Assembly: GCF_025345615.1 (NCBI RefSeq)
Contig: NZ_JAODWD010000004.1
Span: forward strand, 558,001-622,000
Direction: 5' to 3'
DNA: 64,000 bases
From: Mycobacterium deserti
GTDB taxonomy: Bacteria > Actinomycetota > Actinomycetes > Mycobacteriales > Mycobacteriaceae
Positions within the stretch are counted from its first letter, which is position 1, and every line of letters begins with the position of its first letter. A program made the position numbers and the translations under genes. Below are positions 27,309 to 34,232 of this stretch, one piece after another. The notes beneath the pieces are model-generated. The model was not told where the DNA came from and ran no database searches. It saw only the letters and a program-made list of their open reading frames with translations.

Positions 27309-28363
27309 GGTTGCCTCAATGTCCGCTCGACGCAGTCGAGAAGTCGGTCAACGCCGGGCAGCCACACCTTCTCCAGCCGCGCCGGCGGATAAGGCGTGTC
27401 GAACCCGGTGGCACGCAACACCGGTGCTTCCAGGTCGTAGAACAACTCCTCCTGGATGCGGGCGGCAAGTTCGGCGCCGAACCCCAGCGTGCGCGGGCCC
27501 TCGTGCATCACCACGACGCGGCCCGTCTTGCGCACCGAATCCGCGACCGTGTCGAAGTCCAGCGGGTTCAACGACCGTAGGTCGACGACCTCGATGCTCC
27601 AATCATGCTGCTGCGCCGCCAGTTCCGCGGCGCTCAACGCGGTGGCCACCAGCGATCCGTACGTCACCACGGTGGCATCGGCTCCAATGCGCCGAACCGC
27701 GGCCCGTCCGAACGGAAGGCCGGGCACATGCGTATCGACCGCCTCCCGCGCCCAGTACCGACGCTTCGGTTCCAGGTACACGACCGGGTCGCGGCTTGCG
27801 ATCGCCTGACGCAGAAGCCAGTAGGCGTCCGACGGCGTCGACGGCGCCACCACCTTCAGTCCTGCGGTGTGCAACCAGTAACTCTCGGTGGACTCCGAAT
27901 GATGTTCCACCGCACCGATTCCGCCGAAAGACGGAATCCGGATCGTCACCGGCATGTCCACATCCCCGTGGGTGCGCATCCGATATTTCGCCAGGTGGCT
28001 GACGATCTGGTCGAACGCCGGTGCGGCGAACCCGTCGAACTGGATCTCGGGCACCGGTACCAGTCCCCGCAGCGCCATGCCGATCGCGATGCCGATGATG
28101 CCGGACTCAGCCAGCGGCGTGTCGAAACACCTCTCGACGCCGAAAGTTTCGGCCAGTCCCTCGGTGACGCGAAAGACACCACCAAGGGTTGCGACGTCCT
28201 CACCGAACACCAGCACCCGGTCGTCGGAGGCCATCGCATCGTGCAGCGCCCGGTTGATCGCCTGCACCATTGTCAGCGTCGACGCGGCTTGCACCTCGGT
28301 CAGCATGGGACCGCTCGGTTGGTCCTCACCGGGAAAGGCGGACCGCTCGATGATCTGCGTCAT
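27305..28363 (-). CDS. bkdB: Branched-chain keto-acid dehydrogenase E1 beta subunit
   Basis: 352 residues, normal for E1 beta. Family landmarks are VFGEDVATLGGVFRVTEGL, the TPLAESGIIGIAIGMALRGL segment, and VVVMHEGPRTLGFGAELAARI. It pairs with E1 alpha to bind thiamine pyrophosphate and decarboxylate the keto-acid. The ATG at 28363 lies in the last of eight identically spaced ATGs: its first nine bases (ATGACGCAG) and its GAGGAG Shine-Dalgarno are part of the 26-bp tandem repeat that separates it from bkdA. That start is set by the protein family; translation would normally arrive through the mini-ORF array. Its stop overlaps bkdC. Confidence 0.94.
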   Translation of the reverse strand: MTQIIERSAFPGEDQPSGPMLTEVQAASTLTMVQAINRALHDAMASDDRVLVFGEDVATLGGVFRVTEGLAETFGVERCFDTPLAESGIIGIAIGMALRGLVPVPEIQFDGFAAPAFDQIVSHLAKYRMRTHGDVDMPVTIRIPSFGGIGAVEHHSESTESYWLHTAGLKVVAPSTPSDAYWLLRQAIASRDPVVYLEPKRRYWAREAVDTHVPGLPFGRAAVRRIGADATVVTYGSLVATALSAAELAAQQHDWSIEVVDLRSLNPLDFDTVADSVRKTGRVVVMHEGPRTLGFGAELAARIQEELFYDLEAPVLRATGFDTPYPPARLEKVWLPGVDRLLDCVERTLRQP

Positions 28364-28545
28364 ATCGCTCCTCGCGTGCGCTGCGTCATATCGCTCCTCG
28401 CGTGCGCTGCGTCATATCGCTCCTCGCGTGCGCTGCGTCATATCGCTCCTCGCGTGCGCTGCGTCATATCGCTCCTCGCGTGCGCTGCGTCATATCGCTC
28501 CTCGCGTGCGCTGCGTCATATCGCTCCTCGCGTGCGCTGCGTCAT
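28356..28545 (-). repeat. Seven 26-bp tandem repeats at the bkdA-bkdB junction
   Basis: Seven perfect copies of a 26-bp unit fill 28361-28542 (or phase 28356-28537), plus a partial eighth copy against bkdA. On the minus strand each unit carries GAGGAG, CGAT and ATGACGCAG in that order. ATGs fall at 28363 (bkdB), 28389, 28415, 28441, 28467, 28493, 28519 and 28545. No spacer sequence lies between copies and all copies seem identical, so this is a minisatellite (VNTR) and not a CRISPR array. Confidence 0.97.
28360..28545 (-). other. Chain of seven overlapping nine-codon ORFs leading into bkdB
   Basis: From each ATG in the repeat the reading frame is ATG ACG CAG CGC ACG CGA then GGA GCG ATA TGA, a nonapeptide M-T-Q-R-T-R-G-A-I. 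Because the unit is 26 bp, the TGA falls one base into the next ATG, giving ATGA at every junction; the seventh TGA (28362-28360) overlaps the bkdB ATG (28363-28361). The first ATG (28545) lies one base after the bkdA TGA with AAGGAGG six bases before it, an ideal ribosome site. Ribosomes would thus have to terminate and restart seven times to reach bkdB, or enter at an internal GAGGAG. Whether the peptides are made is unknown. Confidence 0.8.
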
Positions 28546-28546
28546 G

Positions 28547-29656
28547 TCACGCCTCCTTCGCCCGCTCGGCGCGCAGCTGCTCGCGCTGAGCGACCAGGTC
28601 CGGGGTGATGTCGTGGTAGACGGTGTCGAACATCTCCGTGACGTCGAAGTCCTCGGCGCCGACGATCGCGTCGCGCAATTCGGCGCGTAAGCGTTTGGAC
28701 CTCGCCCCGACTCGCTCCTCGAGTCTGTCGCTCCACACCCCTACCGACTGCAGATACGTGCGGTAGCGCGTAATCGGATCGCGCGCGGCCCACTGTGCCA
28801 CTTCGTCGTCGGATCGATACCGGGTCGGGTCGTCGGAGGTCGTGTGCGGACCCATTCGGTAGGTGAGCGCCTCGATCAGCGTCGGCCCGCCGCCGTCGCG
28901 AGCCCGCTTCGCGGCTTCCGACGTCACCGCGAAACAGGCCAGCACATCGTTGCCGTCGACGCGCACGCCCGGCATGCCGTAGGCGACGGCCCGATGCGCG
29001 ATGGACGGCGCCGCCATCTGGTGGCTGACCGGTACCGAGATCGCCCACTGGTTGTTCGTCACGAAGAACACGCACGGCGCCTTGAACACCGCTGCGAAGT
29101 TCAGCGCCTCGTGCGCATCGCCCTCGCTGGTGGCCCCGTCGCCGAGGAACGCCAACGTGACCGAGTCTTCGCCGAGTCGCTGTGCCGCCATTGCCGCACC
29201 CACCGCATGCAGTCCGTGGGTGCCGATCGGGATGGCGATGGGCGCGACGCACTTGTCGGTGAAGCCGAGCCCGCCGTGCCACTTGCCCCGCCATACCGCG
29301 CCGATCTGCGCAGGCGTGATGCCGCGCAGCAGGAACGCGCCGATCTCGCGATACTGCGGGAACATCCAGTCGGTCTTGCGCAGGCACGCGGACGCACCGA
29401 TCTGCGCGGCCTCCTGGCCGCGGCACGACGCGAACAACGCCAACTCACCCTGTCGTTGAAGGTTGACGAACTCGACGTCGAGGTCGCGGGTGACGACCAT
29501 CGACTCATAGAGCCAGGCCAGCGTCTCGGGTGGGAAGTCTCGGCGGTAGGGATCCGCCGTGCTCGTGGTGGTCGGCGTCCCGTCCGGGGCGACCAGTTGA
29601 ACCGGCTCCATCTCGACGTCGACCGACGTCAGGGGTGCCGAAACCGACCCTGCCAT
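28547..29656 (-). CDS. bkdA: Branched-chain keto-acid dehydrogenase E1 alpha subunit
   Basis: 369 residues from ATG 29656, chosen over ATG 29674 because AAGGAGG lies four bases before it. The thiamine pyrophosphate motif runs from GDGATSEGD (about residue 172) to NNQWAIS, as in E1 alpha of 2-oxoacid dehydrogenases. Also present are CRGQEAAQIG and YRMGPHTTSDDPTRY, the phosphorylation-loop region of this family. It forms the heterotetrameric E1 with BkdB. Its end contains the AAGGAGG ribosome site for the mini-ORF chain that follows one base after its stop. A 9-bp hairpin stands 18 bp before its start. Confidence 0.95.
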   Translation of the reverse strand: MAGSVSAPLTSVDVEMEPVQLVAPDGTPTTTSTADPYRRDFPPETLAWLYESMVVTRDLDVEFVNLQRQGELALFASCRGQEAAQIGASACLRKTDWMFPQYREIGAFLLRGITPAQIGAVWRGKWHGGLGFTDKCVAPIAIPIGTHGLHAVGAAMAAQRLGEDSVTLAFLGDGATSEGDAHEALNFAAVFKAPCVFFVTNNQWAISVPVSHQMAAPSIAHRAVAYGMPGVRVDGNDVLACFAVTSEAAKRARDGGGPTLIEALTYRMGPHTTSDDPTRYRSDDEVAQWAARDPITRYRTYLQSVGVWSDRLEERVGARSKRLRAELRDAIVGAEDFDVTEMFDTVYHDITPDLVAQREQLRAERAKEA

Positions 29657-29673
29657 ACCGCCTCCTTGGGTCA

Positions 29674-29696
29674 CTGACGGCGGGTCGCGCCGTCAG
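29674..29696 (-). terminator. Hairpin between citE and bkdA
   Basis: CTGACGGCG-GGTCG-CGCCGTCAG, a perfect 9-bp stem with a 5-base loop. On the minus strand it follows the citE stop by 60 bases and precedes the bkdA ATG by 18 bases. It has no T-tract. It may be a terminator or attenuator that separates the accD1-citE transcript from bkdABC, or a stabilising 5' structure. Confidence 0.55.
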
Positions 29697-29756
29697 GCGA
29701 CTGAGGTGCTCAGTACGGAGGCGGTCAGAGCAACCCCTGGTGGGGGGGTCCGTCCG

Positions 29757-30575
29757 TCAGCTGCCGGGGTGTGGCGCCAACGCGACGATGCACTCTGCTC
29801 GCCGCAGAACTGGGGCATCCACCATTATGCCCTCGAATGCGAAGACGCCCCGCTGATCGCGGGCCGTGTCGAGAACGCGTCGCGCCCATTCGACCTGCTC
29901 AGCGCCGGGCGTGTAGCCCTCGCGGATGACCGCCACCTGCGACGGGTGGATCGCGACTTTCACGTCGAAGCCGACCGCGACCGCGTCGTCGACCTCACCG
30001 CGCAACCCGTCGAGATTCTTGATGTCCAGGTAGACCGAGTCCAAGGCCAGCCGCCCGTACGCCTTGGCCGCCAGCAGTGTCGCCGACCGCACGTGGCGGG
30101 CCACCTCGCGATAGCTGCCGTCGGGGTACCGGTTGGCGGTGCCACCGGTGACCGCGAACAGGTCCTCGGCGCCCCACATCAGCGCCATCGCATTGTCCAT
30201 CCGCGCCAGGTCGTTGACGGCCAGCGCGCCCAACGGCGTCTCGATGAGCACCACGACGTCAAGGGGTGCAAGGTCGCGCACCTGTTGTGGGTCTTCGGTT
30301 TTCGCGAGCATGACCGTGGCGTAGGACGTCTTCGCCAGCGCCTCGAGGTCGAGTTGGTGGTCGGCGGTGGCGCTGGGGTTGACCCGCACCACGGTGCGCG
30401 CAGGGTCCAGCGGCGTGTCGATCAGCGCGGCACGCGCGGCTTCCCTGTCCTTCGCCGCGACCCCGTCCTCGAGGTCGAGGATCACCACATCGGCTGCCGC
30501 AGCCGCCTTTTCGAACCGCTCCGGCCGGTCGGCCGGGCAGAACAACCATGCGACACCGGGCTGGTCGAGTGCCAC
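29757..30575 (-). CDS. citE: CitE-like beta-hydroxyacyl-CoA lyase (Rv2498c-like)
   Basis: 272 residues of the HpcH/HpaI aldolase (CitE) superfamily, magnesium dependent. Landmarks are ILDLEDGV, the Arg in VRVNP, the metal ligands Glu in VVLIETPLGA and Asp in WGAEDLFAV, and the C-terminal IHPSQV. It is not a true citrate lyase subunit because citD and citF are absent. In M. tuberculosis this protein is known as a lyase acting on (S)-citramalyl-CoA and (R)-HMG-CoA, serving itaconate breakdown and the end of leucine catabolism, which fits the neighbours. GTG 30575 shares one base with the MaoC gene's TAG (TAGTG). Confidence 0.92.
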   Translation of the reverse strand: MALDQPGVAWLFCPADRPERFEKAAAAADVVILDLEDGVAAKDREAARAALIDTPLDPARTVVRVNPSATADHQLDLEALAKTSYATVMLAKTEDPQQVRDLAPLDVVVLIETPLGALAVNDLARMDNAMALMWGAEDLFAVTGGTANRYPDGSYREVARHVRSATLLAAKAYGRLALDSVYLDIKNLDGLRGEVDDAVAVGFDVKVAIHPSQVAVIREGYTPGAEQVEWARRVLDTARDQRGVFAFEGIMVDAPVLRRAECIVALAPHPGS

Positions 30576-31066
30576 TATGCCTCCCCCGCCGGCTTCTTGC
30601 GCACCATCGTCTTGCGTGAGGCCGTCGCGACGATGTCGCCGTGCTGATTGCGACCGGTGTGCGCGAACGTGACGATGCCTTCGCCGGGTCGGCTCTTGGA
30701 CTCGCGCTTGTCAGTCACTTCCGTCTCGGCGTACAGCGTGTCGCCGTGGAACAGTGGCTTGGGAAAAGCGACCTCACCGAAGCCCAGGTTGCCGACGATG
30801 GTGCCCTGCGTCAGCTGCGCGACCGACAAGCCGACGAGCGTCGACAGCGTGAACATCGAATTGACCAGCCGCTGGTTGAACGGCGGCAGGGCGTCGGAGA
30901 ACGCCGCGTCCAGATGCAGCGCCTGGGTGTTCATCGTCAGCGTGGTGAAGAAGACGTTGTCCGCCTCGGTGATGGTGCGGCCGGGTCGGTGTTGATACAG
31001 CACGCCGGGTTCGAATTCCTCGAACCACAGGCCACGCTGAACGACAACCCGCCTGTCCTCGCTCAC
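30575..31066 (-). CDS. MaoC-like hot-dog hydratase (Rv2499c-like)
   Basis: 163 residues. The hydratase segment reads FTTLTMNTQALHLD. In (R)-hydratases such as PhaJ it reads as D-x-N-P-x-H; here the usual catalytic Asp and Asn are Asn46 and Gln48 while His51 is kept. This looks like a recognised feature of the mesaconyl/itaconyl-CoA hydratase branch, so activity is not ruled out. It would hydrate an unsaturated branched acyl-CoA (methylglutaconyl- or itaconyl-CoA) for CitE to cleave. GTG 31066 overlaps the fadE19 stop (GTGA). Confidence 0.9.
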   Translation of the reverse strand: MSEDRRVVVQRGLWFEEFEPGVLYQHRPGRTITEADNVFFTTLTMNTQALHLDAAFSDALPPFNQRLVNSMFTLSTLVGLSVAQLTQGTIVGNLGFGEVAFPKPLFHGDTLYAETEVTDKRESKSRPGEGIVTFAHTGRNQHGDIVATASRKTMVRKKPAGEA

Positions 31067-32229
31067 AGGCCCGCCTCACGTGCAATCAGCATCAGCTGCA
31101 CTTCCGTTGTCCCTTCCCCGATCTCGAGGATCTTGCTGTCGCGGTAGTGCCGGGCCACCGGATACTCGTTCATGTACCCGTAGCCGCCGAACACCTGGGT
31201 GGCATCGCGGGCGTTGTCCATCGCCGCCTCGCTGGCCACCAGCTTGGCCACAGCGGCGGCCTTCTTGAAGGGCTTGCCTGCCAGCATCAGGGCGGCGGCG
31301 TCGTAGTAGGCCGTACGCGCGGCGTGCGCGCGCGCCTCCATGCGGGCAATCTTGAACGAAACGGCCTGATAGGTACCGATCTTCGCGCCGAAGGCCTCGC
31401 GTTCCTTCGCGTACTTGACGCATTCGTCGACACAGCCCTGCGCGGCACCGACCGACAACGCGGCAATCGCGATGCGGCCCTCATCGAGGATGCGCAGGAA
31501 ATTCGCATATCCACGGCCTCGCTCGCCGAGCAGGTTCTCCTGCGGCACGCGCACGTCGTCGAAGCTCAGCGGGTGGGTGTCCGACGCGTTCCAGCCCACC
31601 TTGTTGTACGCCGGTTCAGCGGTGAACCCGTCGGTGGGAACCGGCACCAGAATCGACGAGATCTCCTTCTTTCCGCCCTCGCGTTCACCGGTGACCGCGG
31701 TGACGGTCACCAGCTTGGTGATGTCGGTGCCCGAGTTGGTGATGAACTGCTTGGTGCCGTTGATGACCCAGTGCCCGTCGTCCAGCTTGGCCGTCGTCTT
31801 GGTGGCGCCTGCGTCGGTGCCGCCGCCCGCTTCGGTCAGTCCGAACGCGCCGAGCGCCTTGCCACTTGTCAGCAGCGGCAGCCACTCCTGCTTCTGGTCC
31901 TCGTTGCCGAAGCGGTACACCGGCATGGCGCCCAGCGAGACCCCGGCCTCCAGCGTGATCGCGACGCTCTGGTCAACTTTGCCGAGTTCCTCCAGCGCCA
32001 GACACAGCGCGAAGTAGTCGCCGCCCATGCCCCCGTACTCCTCCGGGAACGGCAGGCCGAACAGACCCATGTCGGCCATGCCCGCGACCACCTCGTACGG
32101 GAACGAGTGCTCTTCGTCGTGCTTTGCCGCGACCGGCGCGACCACGCTCTGGGCGAAGTCGCGGACCGTCTTGGCCAGTTGCTCGTAGTGATCGGGCAGC
32201 ATGCCGGTCGCCAGGAATTCAGAGGACAC
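31063..32229 (-). CDS. fadE19: Acyl-CoA dehydrogenase FadE19
   Basis: 388 residues from GTG 32229 with AAGGAA five bases upstream; this start overlaps the accA1 stop by 11 bases. The FAD-binding and acyl-CoA dehydrogenase signatures are complete: AFGLTEAGGGTDAG, KQFITNSG, and the C-terminal VFGGYGYMNEYPVARHYRDSK. The catalytic Glu stands at GEGTTEV, the position used by most acyl-CoA dehydrogenases, not at the shifted position of isovaleryl-CoA dehydrogenases. It would desaturate isovaleryl-CoA or 2-methylbutyryl-CoA, passing electrons to ETF. Operon order places it between the carboxylase and hydratase genes. Confidence 0.93.
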   Translation of the reverse strand: MSSEFLATGMLPDHYEQLAKTVRDFAQSVVAPVAAKHDEEHSFPYEVVAGMADMGLFGLPFPEEYGGMGGDYFALCLALEELGKVDQSVAITLEAGVSLGAMPVYRFGNEDQKQEWLPLLTSGKALGAFGLTEAGGGTDAGATKTTAKLDDGHWVINGTKQFITNSGTDITKLVTVTAVTGEREGGKKEISSILVPVPTDGFTAEPAYNKVGWNASDTHPLSFDDVRVPQENLLGERGRGYANFLRILDEGRIAIAALSVGAAQGCVDECVKYAKEREAFGAKIGTYQAVSFKIARMEARAHAARTAYYDAAALMLAGKPFKKAAAVAKLVASEAAMDNARDATQVFGGYGYMNEYPVARHYRDSKILEIGEGTTEVQLMLIAREAGL

Positions 32230-34225
32230 GAGCTTCCTTTTCTTCGTTCTGCATGGGGGCGGCCTCGACGACGACTCGCGCCAGCGGCTGGCCCACCTTG
32301 ACCTGATCGCCAACGGCGACCAGCAGTTCCACCACGCCCTCGACCGGTGCGGTCAACGCGTGTTCCATTTTCATCGCCTCAACGGTGACGACGGCCGTCC
32401 CCGCCTCGACGCGCTGACCGTCGGAAACGCCGATGGCGACAACCGAACCGGGCATCGGGCTGGTCAGCTCGGCGTCACCGCTGTGTGCGTCGTCGGGCCG
32501 GACCGGAGCCTCGCGCAGCTCCTCGACGACAGCGATGTGGCCACCACCGGCCAGCCAGATCTGACCGTCGGCGCAGGCGACGTGGTAGTCGGTGCGCAGT
32601 CCGTCCAACGTGATCACCAGCCTGCCGTCGACGAGAGCCGCAGTCAGCGCACGCTTCTCGCCCTCCTCGACCACCGCGGTCGCCGACGACGGCGAGCCCG
32701 TGAGGTGCACGTGGTCGGTGCGCTCGCCGGAGTGCAGCCGGTACGTCGTCGGTGCCAGCTCCCCCATACGCCATCCGGACGGCACCGCCCACAGGTCGCC
32801 CGCGGGTGTCGGCCACGCGTGCAGCCATTTGTACGCTGCCGCGGCGATCAACTCGGCGTCACCGGCTTCGGCGGGATGGAAGTCCGGCATGCGACGATCC
32901 AGCAGGCCGGTGTCGAGACGGCCCGCGGCCACGTCGGCATCGGCCAGCAGGAAACGGAGGAACTCGATGTTGGTGGTCACGCCGAGCACGGCGGTCTCGG
33001 CCAGCGCGCGGTCCAGGGTGCGGAGGGCGGTGGTCCGGTCGCCGGCGTGGGCGATGACCTTCGCCAGCATCGGGTCGTAGTCGCTGCCGATGACGAATCC
33101 GCGCAGAAGCCCCGAATCGATGCGCACACCGTCGGGTTCGACGAGGTCGAGCACCCTTCCCCCGGTCGGCAGGAACCCGCGTGCCGGGTCTTCGGCGTAG
33201 ACCCGGGCCTCGATCGCGTGGCCGCGCATCGTGACGTCGTTTTGAGCGATGGGCAGTTTCTCACCCGCCGCGATACGCACCTGCTGTTCGACGAGGTCGA
33301 TACCGGTGACAAGCTCCGTGACCGGATGTTCGACCTGCAGCCGCGTGTTCATCTCCATGAAGAAGAACTCGTCGGGACGGTCCGCTGACACGATGAACTC
33401 GACCGTGCCTGCGCCTGTGTAGTTCACGCTGCGGGCCGTGTCGCACGCCGCGGCGCCGATGCGCGCGCGGGTCGCCTCGTCGAGCAGCGGCGATGGCGCC
33501 TCCTCGATGACCTTCTGATGGCGGCGTTGCAGGCTGCATTCACGCTCCCCGAGGTGCACGACGTTGCCGTAGCTGTCGGCGAGCACCTGCACCTCGATGT
33601 GGCGGGGATTCAACACGAATCGCTCGATGAAGAGCGTGTCGTCGCCGAATGCGGCGGCTGCCTCGCGTCGCGCACTGGCCAGTGCGGCGGGCAACTCCGA
33701 AGCGTCGTGGACGACCCGCATCCCCTTGCCGCCACCCCCGGCGGAGGGTTTGACCAGTACCGGATAGCCGACATCCGCGGCGCCGGCTACCAGGTCGTCG
33801 TCGGTGAGGCCCGGCCGCGAAACCCCGGGAACGACAGGAACTCCGAAGGCCGACACCGCGGCCTTGGCCGCGATCTTGTCGCCCATGGTCTCAATGGCAA
33901 CCACCGGCGGACCGATGAACGCGATGCCCGCCGTCTGCAGCGCCGCGGCGAATTGCGGGTTCTCCGAGAGAAATCCGTAACCGGGGTGGACGGCCTGAGC
34001 GCCGGTACGCTTGGCCGCTGCGACCACGGCTTCGATGTCGAGGTAGCTCTCGCGCGCTGAGGCCGGTCCGATGTGCACCGCGACGTCGGCCTCCCGTACG
34101 TGGCGAGCGCCTGCGTCGGCGTCGCTGAACACGGCGACTGACCGGATGCCCATCGCACGCAGCGTCTTGATGACGCGGACGGCTATCTCCCCGCGGTTGG
34201 CGATCAGAACAGTATCGAAGGTCAT
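32219..34225 (-). CDS. accA1: Acyl-CoA carboxylase alpha chain (biotin carboxylase + BCCP)
   Basis: 668 residues from ATG 34225, seven bases after the accD1 stop. Domains: biotin carboxylase N-terminal domain (LIANRGEIAVRV), ATP-grasp with glycine-rich KPSAGGGGKGM and EMNTRLQVEHPVTE, carboxylase C-terminal domain, then a BCCP domain with biotinylated Lys619 in EAMKMEH. With AccD1 it forms the A1-D1 complex, which acts on 3-methylcrotonyl-CoA in leucine breakdown. Transcription is probably controlled by BkaR. Its stop overlaps the fadE19 start. Confidence 0.95.
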   Translation of the reverse strand: MTFDTVLIANRGEIAVRVIKTLRAMGIRSVAVFSDADAGARHVREADVAVHIGPASARESYLDIEAVVAAAKRTGAQAVHPGYGFLSENPQFAAALQTAGIAFIGPPVVAIETMGDKIAAKAAVSAFGVPVVPGVSRPGLTDDDLVAGAADVGYPVLVKPSAGGGGKGMRVVHDASELPAALASARREAAAAFGDDTLFIERFVLNPRHIEVQVLADSYGNVVHLGERECSLQRRHQKVIEEAPSPLLDEATRARIGAAACDTARSVNYTGAGTVEFIVSADRPDEFFFMEMNTRLQVEHPVTELVTGIDLVEQQVRIAAGEKLPIAQNDVTMRGHAIEARVYAEDPARGFLPTGGRVLDLVEPDGVRIDSGLLRGFVIGSDYDPMLAKVIAHAGDRTTALRTLDRALAETAVLGVTTNIEFLRFLLADADVAAGRLDTGLLDRRMPDFHPAEAGDAELIAAAAYKWLHAWPTPAGDLWAVPSGWRMGELAPTTYRLHSGERTDHVHLTGSPSSATAVVEEGEKRALTAALVDGRLVITLDGLRTDYHVACADGQIWLAGGGHIAVVEELREAPVRPDDAHSGDAELTSPMPGSVVAIGVSDGQRVEAGTAVVTVEAMKMEHALTAPVEGVVELLVAVGDQVKVGQPLARVVVEAAPMQNEEKEARVL

Positions 34226-34232
34226 GTGCACA

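Noticed and set aside
28356..28545. CRISPR-like array
   Set aside because: Repeats are directly adjacent without spacers, and no cas genes are in the window; it is a tandem repeat.
27954..28690. Plus-strand frames across the 26-bp array with repeated hydrophobic peptide
   Set aside because: They are read-through of the tandem repeat and antisense to bkdA/bkdB, which have full family matches.
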